Positions 25,432-32,969 of a stretch of 39,760 bases of DNA are shown here, in pieces; positions within the stretch are counted from its first letter, which is position 1, and each line of letters starts with the position of its first letter. The notes under the pieces were generated by a model, which had not been told where the DNA came from, did no database searches, and saw only the letters and a program-made list of their open reading frames with translations. This DNA comes from Prevotella sp. UBA2756 (GTDB taxonomy: Bacteria > Bacteroidota > Bacteroidia > Bacteroidales > Bacteroidaceae). The DNA lies in contig DEJE01000041.1 of NCBI GenBank assembly GCA_002353205.1, positions 18,140 through 57,899 of the forward strand, read 5' to 3'. The translations under genes and the position numbers were made by a program.

Positions 25432-26319
25432 TCAGTCTTCCTGTTCGCGGCGCCGTTTTTCTTCGTCGAGCAGCTGGAAGTCTTTTTTCTGGAGCACGAA
25501 GTTCGTTCCCAGGTATTTCTCTTTCACGATGGGATTGGCCGCCAGTTCCTCGGGAGCGCCTTGGAAAAGGATTCGTCCCTCGAAGAGCAGGTAGGCGCGG
25601 TCGGTGATGTTGAGCGTCTCGTGCACGTTGTGGTCGGTGATAAGGATGCCGATGTTGCGGTATTTCAGCTGCCACACGATGTGCTGGATGTCTTCGACGG
25701 CGATGGGGTCCACCCCGGCGAAGGGCTCGTCGAGCATGATGAACTTCGGTTCGATGGCCAGGCATCGCGCTATCTCGGTGCGTCGGCGCTCGCCTCCCGA
25801 CAGCTGGTCGCCCTTGTTCTTACGCACTTTGCCCAGTCGGAACTCCTCGATGAGGCTCTCCAGCTTCTGCCGCTGGTATTCGCGGGGCTTGCCCGTCATC
25901 TCGAGCACGGCCATGATGTTGTCTTCCACGCTCAGTTTGCGGAACACCGAGGCCTCCTGGGGCAGATAGCCTACGCCTGCGCGCGCCCTGCGATAGACGG
26001 GATAGTCGGTAATCTCCTTGTCGTCGATGTAGATATGTCCGGCGTTGGGCACGATGAGACCCGTGGTCATGTAGAACGAGGTGGTCTTACCGGCACCGTT
26101 GGGCCCGAGCAGTCCCACAATCTCGCCCTGTCGCACGTTGATGTGCACGTCGTTCACCACCGTGCGCTTGCCGTAGCGCTTCACCAAACCCTCGGCACGG
26201 AGGATGGATCTGCCGGCCATTGACTCTTGGCTGTTGGCTGTTGGCTGCTGGCTGTTAGCCGTTGACTCTTGGCTGTTGGCAGCTTCTTCCCTATTCTGAT
26301 TATAATCGTTCAAATCCAT
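25432..26319 (-). CDS. lptB: LPS export ABC transporter ATPase LptB, with a repeat-coded N-terminal extension
   Basis: 295 residues; usual LptB is about 240-250. Walker A GPNGAGKTTS near 72-81, Q-loop LPQEASVF, signature LSGGERRR, Walker B FIMLDEPFAGVDP, and switch His in ITDHNVHET are all present, with the LptB-typical PVYRRARAGVGYLPQ. It powers removal of LPS from the inner membrane with LptFG. The first 34 residues are not normal: three copies of a 7-residue unit (ANSQEST, ANSQQPT, ANSQESM) coded by nine 7-bp units at 26218-26280. The last unit contains an in-frame ATG (26220) that starts the normal protein. The promoter places the mRNA start just before 26319, so both starts are possible. 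First gene of an operon with GH115 and GH28. Confidence 0.95.
   Translation of the reverse strand: MDLNDYNQNREEAANSQESTANSQQPTANSQESMAGRSILRAEGLVKRYGKRTVVNDVHINVRQGEIVGLLGPNGAGKTTSFYMTTGLIVPNAGHIYIDDKEITDYPVYRRARAGVGYLPQEASVFRKLSVEDNIMAVLEMTGKPREYQRQKLESLIEEFRLGKVRKNKGDQLSGGERRRTEIARCLAIEPKFIMLDEPFAGVDPIAVEDIQHIVWQLKYRNIGILITDHNVHETLNITDRAYLLFEGRILFQGAPEELAANPIVKEKYLGTNFVLQKKDFQLLDEEKRRREQED
26218..26280 (-). repeat. Nine-copy 7-bp minisatellite inside the lptB start
   Basis: On the minus strand nine heptamers near GCCAACA (GCCAACA, GCCAAGA, GTCAACG, GCTAACA, GCCAGCA and so on). Since 7 is not a multiple of 3, three units code one 7-residue repeat, and gain or loss of one unit shifts the frame. 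Confidence 0.9.
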
Positions 26320-26341
26320 TACTTTGTTCTTTCTTCTCGTG

Positions 26342-26373
26342 CAAAGATACGCATTAAAACAAAACCAGCCAAA
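26342..26373 (-). promoter_or_regulatory. Consensus Bacteroidetes promoter for the lptB operon
   Basis: On the minus strand TTTG (26370-26373), 20 bp, TATCTTTG (26342-26349). The expected leader is only about 15-20 nt before the ATG at 26319. Confidence 0.8.
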
Positions 26374-26398
26374 CGTTTAATGTTTTTTTCTTTTCGTT

Positions 26399-26431
26399 AT
26401 GACGTCATTTCAAAAAAAATGCGTAACTTCG
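26399..26431 (+). promoter_or_regulatory. Possible promoter with a 10-bp palindrome at the -33 place
   Basis: TAACTTCG (26424-26431) is one base from the -7 consensus. In place of TTTG there is the perfect palindrome ATGACGTCAT at 26399-26408. The start codon is at 26459. Confidence 0.4.
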
Positions 26432-26458
26432 CAAGCGAAAAAAACGATTGTTGCTCAG

Positions 26459-27778
26459 ATGAAACAGAAATTGATATGGGCCGCCGCCCTTTTACTGCTG
26501 ACGGCCATGGAAGTGAAAGCACAGTTCATGCAGCCTGACGCCGACACGAAATACGGGCAGGAACTGCTGAAAACCGGGACGCAGGTGCCCGACTTCAAGA
26601 TGAAGACGCTGGCGGGGAAGACGTTCAAGTTCGCCAAGGAAACGAAGGGGAAATACGTGGTACTGGATTTCTGGGCCTCGTGGTGCCCCGACTGCCGGAA
26701 AGATGTGCCCAATGTGCAGCGCATGTACGAGAAATTTGCCCCGCTGGGCGTTGAGTTCATCGGCATCTCGATGGACACCGACCGCGAGAAGTGGGCCGCC
26801 GCTGTGGAGAAATACGGCATCCGATATACGCAGGTGAGCGAGCTGGTGAAGTTCCACGACACGCAGATAGCCGCTGCCTACGGCGTGAAATGGATTCCGT
26901 CGATGTATCTCATCGGTCCCGACGGCAAGGTGATCCTCGGAACGGTGCTCTCCGACAAGATGGAGCGCACGCTGACCGAGATCTTCGCGCCCAAGGGTCG
27001 GCCCATGGCGGGCTCGGAGGAGCGCGTGAGCATCGACGGCGACCACGGAAAGCTGGCCGCCATCGTGAGGAAGCCCGAACTCAAGGCGGGTGTGCAGTGC
27101 CCCATGGTGGTGCTCTGCCACGGTTTCGGCGGGCGGAAGGACGGCCCCATGTTTGAACTCATCGCCGACTCGCTGGCCACGCACGGCATCGCATCGGTGC
27201 GCTTCGACTTCAACGGTCACGGGGATAGCGAGGGCAAGTTCGAGGAGATGACCGTTCTGAACGAGATTGAGGATGCCAAGCAAGTGATCGAATACGTGCG
27301 CGACCTGCGCTATGTCAGCAGCGTGGCTTTAGTGGGACACTCGCAGGGCGGCGTGGTGGCTGCGATGACGGCCGGCGAACTGGGGTCTGACGACATTGCC
27401 GCCGTGGCCCTGATGGCTCCCGCCGCCGTTCTGCGCGACGATGCCATCCGCGGCAGCACCTTCGGAAAACAGTACGATCCGCTGGATCCGCCGGAGTTCG
27501 TGGAGCTCTTCGGCAACCAGAAGCTGGGACGCAACTACATCAAGACGGCTTTCAGCCTGCCCATCTACGAGACGGCGGCGCGCTACAAGGGTCCGGCCCT
27601 CGTCGTGCACGGCACGGGCGACCGCGTGGTGCCCTACACCTACGGCCTGCGCTTCCACCAGCAGTGGTCGGGGAGCGACTATGTGGAGCTGGAGGCCTTC
27701 GACCATGGTTTCTCACAGAACATCTACCGCGCCTGCGACATCGTGTCGGCGTGGCTGATTAAGAAGTTGAAGAGTTGA
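26459..27778 (+). CDS. Secreted thioredoxin-like / alpha-beta hydrolase fusion
   Basis: 439 residues. Signal peptide MKQKLIWAAALLLLTAMEVKA. Residues about 38-180 form a TlpA-type thioredoxin domain with active site WASWCPDC (Cys76, Cys79) and the cis-Pro region GVKWIPSMYLIG. Residues about 190-439 are an alpha/beta hydrolase: HGFGGRKDG oxyanion loop, FNGHGDSEG, nucleophile Ser295 in GHSQGG, Asp388 in HGTGDRVVP, His416 in DHGFS, like bacterial feruloyl/bile-acid-type esterases. An ATG at 26399 is also in frame, but it lies in the promoter, and 26459 gives the signal peptide. It is followed after 7 bases by mlaE, so this exported redox/esterase protein is tied to lipid transport. Substrate unknown. 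Confidence 0.88.
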   Translation: MKQKLIWAAALLLLTAMEVKAQFMQPDADTKYGQELLKTGTQVPDFKMKTLAGKTFKFAKETKGKYVVLDFWASWCPDCRKDVPNVQRMYEKFAPLGVEFIGISMDTDREKWAAAVEKYGIRYTQVSELVKFHDTQIAAAYGVKWIPSMYLIGPDGKVILGTVLSDKMERTLTEIFAPKGRPMAGSEERVSIDGDHGKLAAIVRKPELKAGVQCPMVVLCHGFGGRKDGPMFELIADSLATHGIASVRFDFNGHGDSEGKFEEMTVLNEIEDAKQVIEYVRDLRYVSSVALVGHSQGGVVAAMTAGELGSDDIAAVALMAPAAVLRDDAIRGSTFGKQYDPLDPPEFVELFGNQKLGRNYIKTAFSLPIYETAARYKGPALVVHGTGDRVVPYTYGLRFHQQWSGSDYVELEAFDHGFSQNIYRACDIVSAWLIKKLKS

Positions 27779-27785
27779 CAAGATA

Positions 27786-28541
27786 ATGAAACACACATTA
27801 TTATATAAGTGGCTCTTTGCGCTCGGACGGTACATCATGCTGATGCGCCGCACCTTCTCGCGGCCCGAGCGGATGCGCATGTTCATAAAGAAATACGTCA
27901 CCGAAATGCAGGCCCTGGGCGTCGACAGCATCGGCATCGTGCTGCTCATCTCGTTCTTCATCGGAGCAGTGATCTGCATCCAGATGAAGCTGAACATACA
28001 GAGTCCGTGGATGCCCCGCTGGGTGAGCGGCTACACCACGCGCGAGATCATGCTCCTGGAGTTCTCTTCGAGCATCATGTGTCTGATCCTGGCTGGCAAG
28101 GTGGGGTCGAACATCGCCTCGGAGCTGGGCACGATGCGCGTCACCCAGCAGATCGACGCCCTGGAAATCATGGGTGTGAACTCGGCCGAATACCTCATCC
28201 TGCCGAAGATCATGGGCATGGTGACGATGATGCCCTTCCTCGTCATCTTCTCATCGGCCATGGGAATCGTGGGCGCCTACGCCACTTCCTACATCGGCCA
28301 CGTGCTGCCGCCCGACGACCTGACGCTGGGCCTGCAACACGACTTCGTGCCGTGGTTCCTGTGGATGAGCGTCATCAAGAGTCTCGTCTTCGCCTTCATC
28401 ATCGCCAGCGTGTCGAGCTATTGCGGCTACACCGTGGAGGGCGGCTCCGTGGAAGTGGGCAAGGCGTCGACCGATGCCGTGGTTTCCTCGAGCGTGCTCA
28501 TCCTCTTCTCCGACGTGTTCCTGACACAGTTGTTGTCGTAA
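27786..28541 (+). CDS. mlaE: MlaE-family ABC transporter permease
   Basis: 251 residues with five to six hydrophobic segments. Family marks: FFIGAVICIQMKLNIQ (about 58-73), the conserved EFSSSIMCLILAGKVGSNIASELGTMRVTQQIDALEIMG region (about 92-130) that contacts the ATPase, and the C-terminal YTVEGGSVEVGKASTDAVVSSS. It is the membrane part of the Mla phospholipid transporter linking inner and outer membrane. It follows the fusion-protein gene by 7 bases and mlaF follows by 12. The MCE-domain partner (MlaD) is not in this operon. Confidence 0.95.
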   Translation: MKHTLLYKWLFALGRYIMLMRRTFSRPERMRMFIKKYVTEMQALGVDSIGIVLLISFFIGAVICIQMKLNIQSPWMPRWVSGYTTREIMLLEFSSSIMCLILAGKVGSNIASELGTMRVTQQIDALEIMGVNSAEYLILPKIMGMVTMMPFLVIFSSAMGIVGAYATSYIGHVLPPDDLTLGLQHDFVPWFLWMSVIKSLVFAFIIASVSSYCGYTVEGGSVEVGKASTDAVVSSSVLILFSDVFLTQLLS

Positions 28542-28553
28542 TAAACAGACAAA

Positions 28554-29339
28554 ATGATAGAAATACAGAACCTCTATAAGTCGTTTGAGGACAAGGAAGT
28601 CCTGCACGACATCAACGCCACGTTCGAGAACGGCAAGACGAACCTCATCATCGGGCAGAGTGGCTCGGGAAAGACCGTGCTGATGAAGAACATCGTGGGA
28701 CTGCTCAACCCCACGCAGGGCAAGATTCTCTACGACGGCCGCAACTTCGTGGCCATGTCGAAGCGCGAAAAGGTGCGCCTGCGCCGCGAGATGGGCATGA
28801 TCTTCCAGAGCGCAGCCCTCTTCGACTCGCTCTCGGTGCTCGAGAACGTGATGTTCCCCCTCGACATGTTCTCCACGATGAACCTCCGCGAGCGCAAGAA
28901 GCGCGCCATGGACTGCCTGGACCGCGTGAACCTGAAGGATGCGGAGAAGAAATTCCCCGGCGAGCTCTCGGGCGGCATGCAGAAGCGCGTGGCCATCGCA
29001 AGAGCCATCGCGCTGAATCCCAAATACCTCTTCTGCGACGAACCGAACTCGGGACTCGACCCCAAGACGAGCCTCGTCATCGACGAACTGCTCCACAGCA
29101 TCACGCAGGAGTTCCAGACAACGACCATCATCAACACCCACGACATGAACTCCGTGATGGGCATCGGCGAGAACATCATCTTCATCTATAAAGGCACAGC
29201 GGCATGGACTGGCAACAAAGACCAGATCATGACCTCCACGAACAAGAAGCTGAACGACTTCATCTTCGCCTCCGACCTCTTCAAGAAGGTGAAGGAGGAG
29301 GAAATGGCACACGCAGGTAAGGAACAGGCTGCCGTTTAG
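28554..29339 (+). CDS. mlaF: MlaF-family ABC transporter ATPase
   Basis: 261 residues. Walker A GQSGSGKTVL (about 34-43), Q-loop MIFQSAALFDSLSV, signature LSGGMQKRVAIARA, Walker B LFCDEPNSGLDP, and switch His in INTHDM. The C-terminal tail is short and Lys/Glu-rich. It energises MlaE for phospholipid movement. The gene ends just before the minisatellite at 29350-29501; an mlaD gene would be expected here in many Bacteroidetes but is absent. Confidence 0.95.
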   Translation: MIEIQNLYKSFEDKEVLHDINATFENGKTNLIIGQSGSGKTVLMKNIVGLLNPTQGKILYDGRNFVAMSKREKVRLRREMGMIFQSAALFDSLSVLENVMFPLDMFSTMNLRERKKRAMDCLDRVNLKDAEKKFPGELSGGMQKRVAIARAIALNPKYLFCDEPNSGLDPKTSLVIDELLHSITQEFQTTTIINTHDMNSVMGIGENIIFIYKGTAAWTGNKDQIMTSTNKKLNDFIFASDLFKKVKEEEMAHAGKEQAAV

Positions 29340-29349
29340 AGACGACAAA

Positions 29350-29501
29350 CGGAGGTGCGAGGTACGGAGGTGCGGAGGTGCGAGGTACGGAGGTACGAGG
29401 TGCGGAGGTGCGAGGTACGAGGTGCGAGGTACGAGGTGCGAGGTGCGGAGGTACGGAGGTACGAGGTGCGAGGTGCGGAGGTACGGAGGTACGAGGTGCG
29501 A
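29350..29501. repeat. About 20-copy 7/8-bp minisatellite between mlaF and metY
   Basis: Units GAGGTGC or GAGGTAC, some with one extra G in front (8 bp), run without a break for about 150 bp. It fills most of the gap before metY. No promoter box is visible between it and the metY start. Confidence 0.92.
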
Positions 29502-29538
29502 GATTTGTTAGCATAGAGAAACAAGAAAAAAATAAGAT

Positions 29539-30822
29539 ATGGAAAAGAAACTCAGACGTGGCTCGCTCTGCGTGCAGGCGGGCTACAAGCCGAAGAACGG
29601 CGAACCCATCGAGCTGCCCATCATACAGTCGACAACGTTCAAGTACGACGACTCCGACGAGATGGCACAGCTCTTCGACCTGAAAAAGGAAGGATATTTC
29701 TACACACGGCTGCAGAACCCCACCAACGACGCCGTGGCTGCGAAGATAGCAGCGCTGGAAGGGGGCGTGGGCTGCGTGCTGACGAGCAGCGGCCAGGCCG
29801 CCAACTTCTACGCCGTGTTCAACATCTGCGAGGCGGGCGACCACATCGTCACCTCGAACGAGATCTACGGCGGCACCTTCAACCTCTTCGGCGTGACGAT
29901 GAAGAAGCTCGGCATCGAGTGCACCTTCGTCAGCCCCGAGGCTACCGACGACGAGATACAGGCCGCCTTCCGGCCGAACACGAAGGCGCTCTTCGGCGAG
30001 ACCATCTCGAACCCGGGATGCGCCGTGCTCGACATCGAACGCTTCGCACGCATCGCCCACCGCAACGGCGTGCCACTCATCGTCGACAACACCTTCGCAA
30101 CGCCCATCAACTGCCGGCCCTTTGAATGGGGTGCCGACATCGTGACCCACTCCACGACGAAGTACATGGACGGCATGGCTACGCAAGTGGGCGGCGCCAT
30201 CGTGGACAGCGGCAACTTCGACTGGATGGCTCACGCGGAGAAATTCCCCGGACTCTGCACGCCCGACGAGTCATACCATGGTCTGACCTACGTAAAGGCA
30301 TTCGGAAAGAAAGGCTACACCACGAAACTCGTGGCACAGCTCATGCGCGACCTCGGAAGCATTCCGGCACCGCAGAACTCGTTCCTGCTCAACCTTGGGC
30401 TGCAGACCCTCCACCTACGCATGCGGCAACACTGCCAGAACGCGCAGCGCGTGGCCGAGTTCCTGCACGACAACCCGAAGGTGGCATGGGTACACTACTG
30501 CGGACTGAAGGACGATGCGAACTACGAACGCGGGCAGAAATACCTGCCAAACGGCTCGTGCGGAGTGATTGCCTTCGGACTGAAGGGCACGCGCGAGACG
30601 GCCATCCAATGGATGGACTCGCTCGAGATAATCAACATCGTCACCCATGTGGCCGATGCACGCACCTGCGTGCTCCATCCGGCAAGCCACACCCACCGGC
30701 AACTCTCCGACGAACAGCTGCGCGAGGCCGGAGTCGCCCCCGACCTCATCCGCCTATCGGTAGGTATCGAGGACGTTGACGACATCCTCGACGACATACG
30801 ACAGGCGCTGGAGAAAATCTGA
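29539..30822 (+). CDS. metY: O-acetylhomoserine sulfhydrylase (Cys/Met PLP enzyme)
   Basis: 427 residues, the length of MetY (single-domain MetB/MetC enzymes are shorter, near 380-390). It makes homocysteine from O-acetylhomoserine and sulfide with PLP. Seen: YTRLQNPTNDAVAAKIAALEGG, LTSSGQAANF, DNTFATPI, PLP Lys208 in HSTTKYMDG, and the late motif HPASHTHRQLS. The leader is A-rich (ACAAGAAAAAAATAAGAT) with no Shine-Dalgarno. No promoter box was found, so it may depend on read-through from mlaEF across the repeat, or on an unusual promoter. Confidence 0.93.
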   Translation: MEKKLRRGSLCVQAGYKPKNGEPIELPIIQSTTFKYDDSDEMAQLFDLKKEGYFYTRLQNPTNDAVAAKIAALEGGVGCVLTSSGQAANFYAVFNICEAGDHIVTSNEIYGGTFNLFGVTMKKLGIECTFVSPEATDDEIQAAFRPNTKALFGETISNPGCAVLDIERFARIAHRNGVPLIVDNTFATPINCRPFEWGADIVTHSTTKYMDGMATQVGGAIVDSGNFDWMAHAEKFPGLCTPDESYHGLTYVKAFGKKGYTTKLVAQLMRDLGSIPAPQNSFLLNLGLQTLHLRMRQHCQNAQRVAEFLHDNPKVAWVHYCGLKDDANYERGQKYLPNGSCGVIAFGLKGTRETAIQWMDSLEIINIVTHVADARTCVLHPASHTHRQLSDEQLREAGVAPDLIRLSVGIEDVDDILDDIRQALEKI

Positions 30823-30835
30823 AAGAAAAGGGATT

Positions 30836-31834
30836 TCACGCTTGTTCATGCTTCGTCACAAAGAACGAGAGAAGCATGGACAACGCAAGGACACCAAAAA
30901 TGACCGCCAGGCTGACAGGTGTCGGCACCTCTATATGCGGAATATTGAGGTCCAGACCTACGAGAGCGCCCAGACTGTTGACATACTCATTCATGGCCAG
31001 CAGCATCTTGATACCAACGAAAATCAGGATAACGCCAAGGCCATACTTCAGATACTTGAAGTATTTGGCCACGGCGGCCAGCGCAAAGTACAGAGCGCGG
31101 AGGCCGAGAATGGCAAAGATGTTGGAGGTGAGCACAATGAACGGGTCACGGCTAACGCTGAACACGGCGGGAATACTATCCACGGCAAAGGCAACGTCGG
31201 TGGTTTCGATGACCAGCAGGGCCACGAACAGCGGCGTGGCCATGCGCCGTCCGTTCTCCGTGATGAAGAAGCGGTCGCCATGTATGCGGTCGGTCACGGG
31301 ATAGAGCTTGCGGAACCACCGCACGATGATGTTCTGCGAGGGGTCCGACTGCTCATTGTCGTCGTGAACAAACATCTTGCCGCCCGTATAAAGCAGGAAC
31401 AGTCCGAAGAGTCCCAGCACCCATTCGAAGCGCTCCACCATGGCTGCACCGGCAAAGATGAAGATACTGCGCAGCACCAAGGCGCCGAAGATGCCCCAGA
31501 AGAGCACTTCGTGCTGATACTTGCGCTCGATGCCGAAGAACGAAAACAACATGAGAAACACAAAGAGATTATCCATCGAGAGCGACTTCTCTATCAGATA
31601 GCCAGCCAGAAACTCCAGCGCCATCTCGTGAGAGTCGCCGGGATAAAACAAATAGATGCCTGCACAGAACAACAGGGATACACCTATCCACACGGCGGTC
31701 ATCTTGAGCGCTTCGCCAACTTTCACCTCATGCTGTCCTTTCTTGCCGAACATCTTCAGGTCGGCCACCAGCATGAGCAACACTAACACATAGAAAACAA
31801 TCCAGGCCCAAAGGGGCAATACCATTAAATTCAT
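30836..31834 (-). CDS. TerC/Alx-family membrane protein
   Basis: 332 residues with about nine hydrophobic helices. Family motifs: EKSLSMDNLFVFLM (about 82-95) and IETTDVAFAVDSIPAVF (about 206-222), whose acidic residues line the proposed metal path. Homologues (Alx, MeeF/MeeY) export Mn or supply metal to exported enzymes; metal choice here is not shown. The stop is 13 bases from the metY stop, convergent, with no clear terminator between. The -7 box is only 5 bases before ATG 31834, so the mRNA is probably leaderless, or begins translation at the ATG at 31825. Confidence 0.92.
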   Translation of the reverse strand: MNLMVLPLWAWIVFYVLVLLMLVADLKMFGKKGQHEVKVGEALKMTAVWIGVSLLFCAGIYLFYPGDSHEMALEFLAGYLIEKSLSMDNLFVFLMLFSFFGIERKYQHEVLFWGIFGALVLRSIFIFAGAAMVERFEWVLGLFGLFLLYTGGKMFVHDDNEQSDPSQNIIVRWFRKLYPVTDRIHGDRFFITENGRRMATPLFVALLVIETTDVAFAVDSIPAVFSVSRDPFIVLTSNIFAILGLRALYFALAAVAKYFKYLKYGLGVILIFVGIKMLLAMNEYVNSLGALVGLDLNIPHIEVPTPVSLAVIFGVLALSMLLSFFVTKHEQA

Positions 31835-31839
31835 GGGTG

Positions 31840-31847
31840 CAAAGTTA
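31840..31847 (-). promoter_or_regulatory. -7 box almost touching the terC-family start codon
   Basis: TAACTTTG on the minus strand, then CACCC and ATG. This places the mRNA start at or within the start codon. Confidence 0.6.
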
Positions 31848-31932
31848 CGGATAATAAGTGGTAACGACGTAGTTGCCGTGGTTACGTTTTGGTTACATTT
31901 CCCCCAGCATCACGATAACGGGATTCCCGACG

Positions 31933-31980
31933 CACCCTGCCAGACATCGCTCAGCAGGGTGCCGCCGGGGAACAGTTCCC
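31933..31980. other. Two inverted repeats between the TerC-family and hypothetical genes
   Basis: CACCCTGC/GCAGGGTG (31933-31940, 31954-31961) and the near-perfect palindrome GGGAACAGTTCCC (31968-31980). No U-run in the minus direction, so a regulatory site or a factor-dependent end is as likely as an intrinsic terminator. Confidence 0.45.
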
Positions 31981-31992
31981 ATGCTCTGTCTG

Positions 31993-32382
31993 CTACAGCA
32001 GCAGGGCTATGGCCGCTACATCATCACCCTCGAAGAAACGAGGTTCGATGACGGGTTTGTACTGGAAATCGCCGAAGCGCAGCAGCTGCACGGCGCAGAA
32101 ACGCTGGTCGTCGCTCAGGCAAAGCTCCAAGCGGTAGTTGCCGTTGGCACCGGCAGCGGGCTTCCCCTTCTGTCGGATATCGGCAATCATCTCACTGGGC
32201 GACATGCTGAGCAGGCGTGCTACGCGCTCTCCCTCCGAAGGGGTGTACTCCAGTACGACGGCCTTTACACGACTCTGCGTGGGCGTAAAGACGGCCTTGG
32301 TTGAAAACAATGATTTCTTGATCTCTATATGCGGATGTGCGGAGAGGGCTGATGCCATCTCCAGATTTTTGATACTTGACAT
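31993..32382 (-). CDS. Conserved-looking hypothetical cytoplasmic protein
   Basis: 129 residues from ATG 32382. No signal peptide, membrane segment or known motif. The protein is of mixed alpha/beta type by composition, with YTPSEGERVARLLSMSPSEM in the middle and FQYKPVIEPRFFEGDDVAAIALLL at the end. Codon use resembles neighbouring genes and no longer frame covers it, so it is probably real. No promoter box is visible. I do not recognise the family. Confidence 0.6.
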   Translation of the reverse strand: MSSIKNLEMASALSAHPHIEIKKSLFSTKAVFTPTQSRVKAVVLEYTPSEGERVARLLSMSPSEMIADIRQKGKPAAGANGNYRLELCLSDDQRFCAVQLLRFGDFQYKPVIEPRFFEGDDVAAIALLL

Positions 32383-32490
32383 AATTACGTATTATCCAAT
32401 CGACCTGATGGCCGAACGGTTATGATTTTTTGAAATTTGAATGATGTGAAAAGAAAAAAGTGCATCCCCTGAGGGACAAACGTAACGATG

Positions 32491-32898
32491 TCAACAAATA
32501 ATGTGCCTCAGCGCGATGACGTAATAGTCGCGCGAGGCCGACAGGCTGAAGGGTGCCGTTTCCCGGCGGCATCTGCTGTCGTGGTAGGAGCAAAGGGGGT
32601 TGGTGTAATGTTGCCGTATGGCAAAATGGGCCAACGGCGTGGGAGTTCTCTCTGTCTTTGAACCCTGGGAGGGGAGGATGCGCTGGGGGCGCGAACTGCA
32701 GATGCGGTATATCTGCGAGGCGTCTGTCAGCGTAGCTTCCTGGTGATGCTGGTGCTGCGGGGCCACGACGCACGATGCACTGTGCCGATACGCCTCTTCG
32801 GCGGGCATGCCGTCGCCGCTCTGCCAGCCTATGAAGACCGCCAGGCTCACGGCGCAGAGAGCCGTTAATACGATTGTCGTTGTCAGACACCGTCTCAT
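32491..32898 (-). CDS. Small secreted or membrane-anchored hypothetical protein
   Basis: 135 residues from ATG 32898 (a GTG precedes at 32901). An N-terminal hydrophobic segment (TTTIVLTALCAVSLAVFIGW) looks like a signal or anchor; the rest has a His patch (QHQHHQE) and six Cys, and ends in Cys. No family recognised. A -7 box TACCTTTG lies 8 bases before the ATG, which supports a real gene. A weak CCC/GGG hairpin with a T-rich tail (about 32443-32480, minus strand) may end it. Confidence 0.5.
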   Translation of the reverse strand: MRRCLTTTIVLTALCAVSLAVFIGWQSGDGMPAEEAYRHSASCVVAPQHQHHQEATLTDASQIYRICSSRPQRILPSQGSKTERTPTPLAHFAIRQHYTNPLCSYHDSRCRRETAPFSLSASRDYYVIALRHIIC

Positions 32899-32906
32899 CA
32901 CGGCTG

Positions 32907-32914
32907 CAAAGGTA
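32907..32914 (-). promoter_or_regulatory. -7 box for the small secreted hypothetical
   Basis: TACCTTTG on the minus strand, 8 bases before ATG 32898, so the leader would be very short or absent. Confidence 0.5.
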
Positions 32915-32969
32915 CAAAAAATCCCCGAAACAAAAGGTTGCTGTTACAAAAAAAGAGCCAGCAGCCCCC

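Noticed and set aside
29281..30234. Minus-strand frame with RTSAPRTSYL repeats
   Set aside because: The repeat peptide comes from translating the minisatellite; the rest is antisense to metY.
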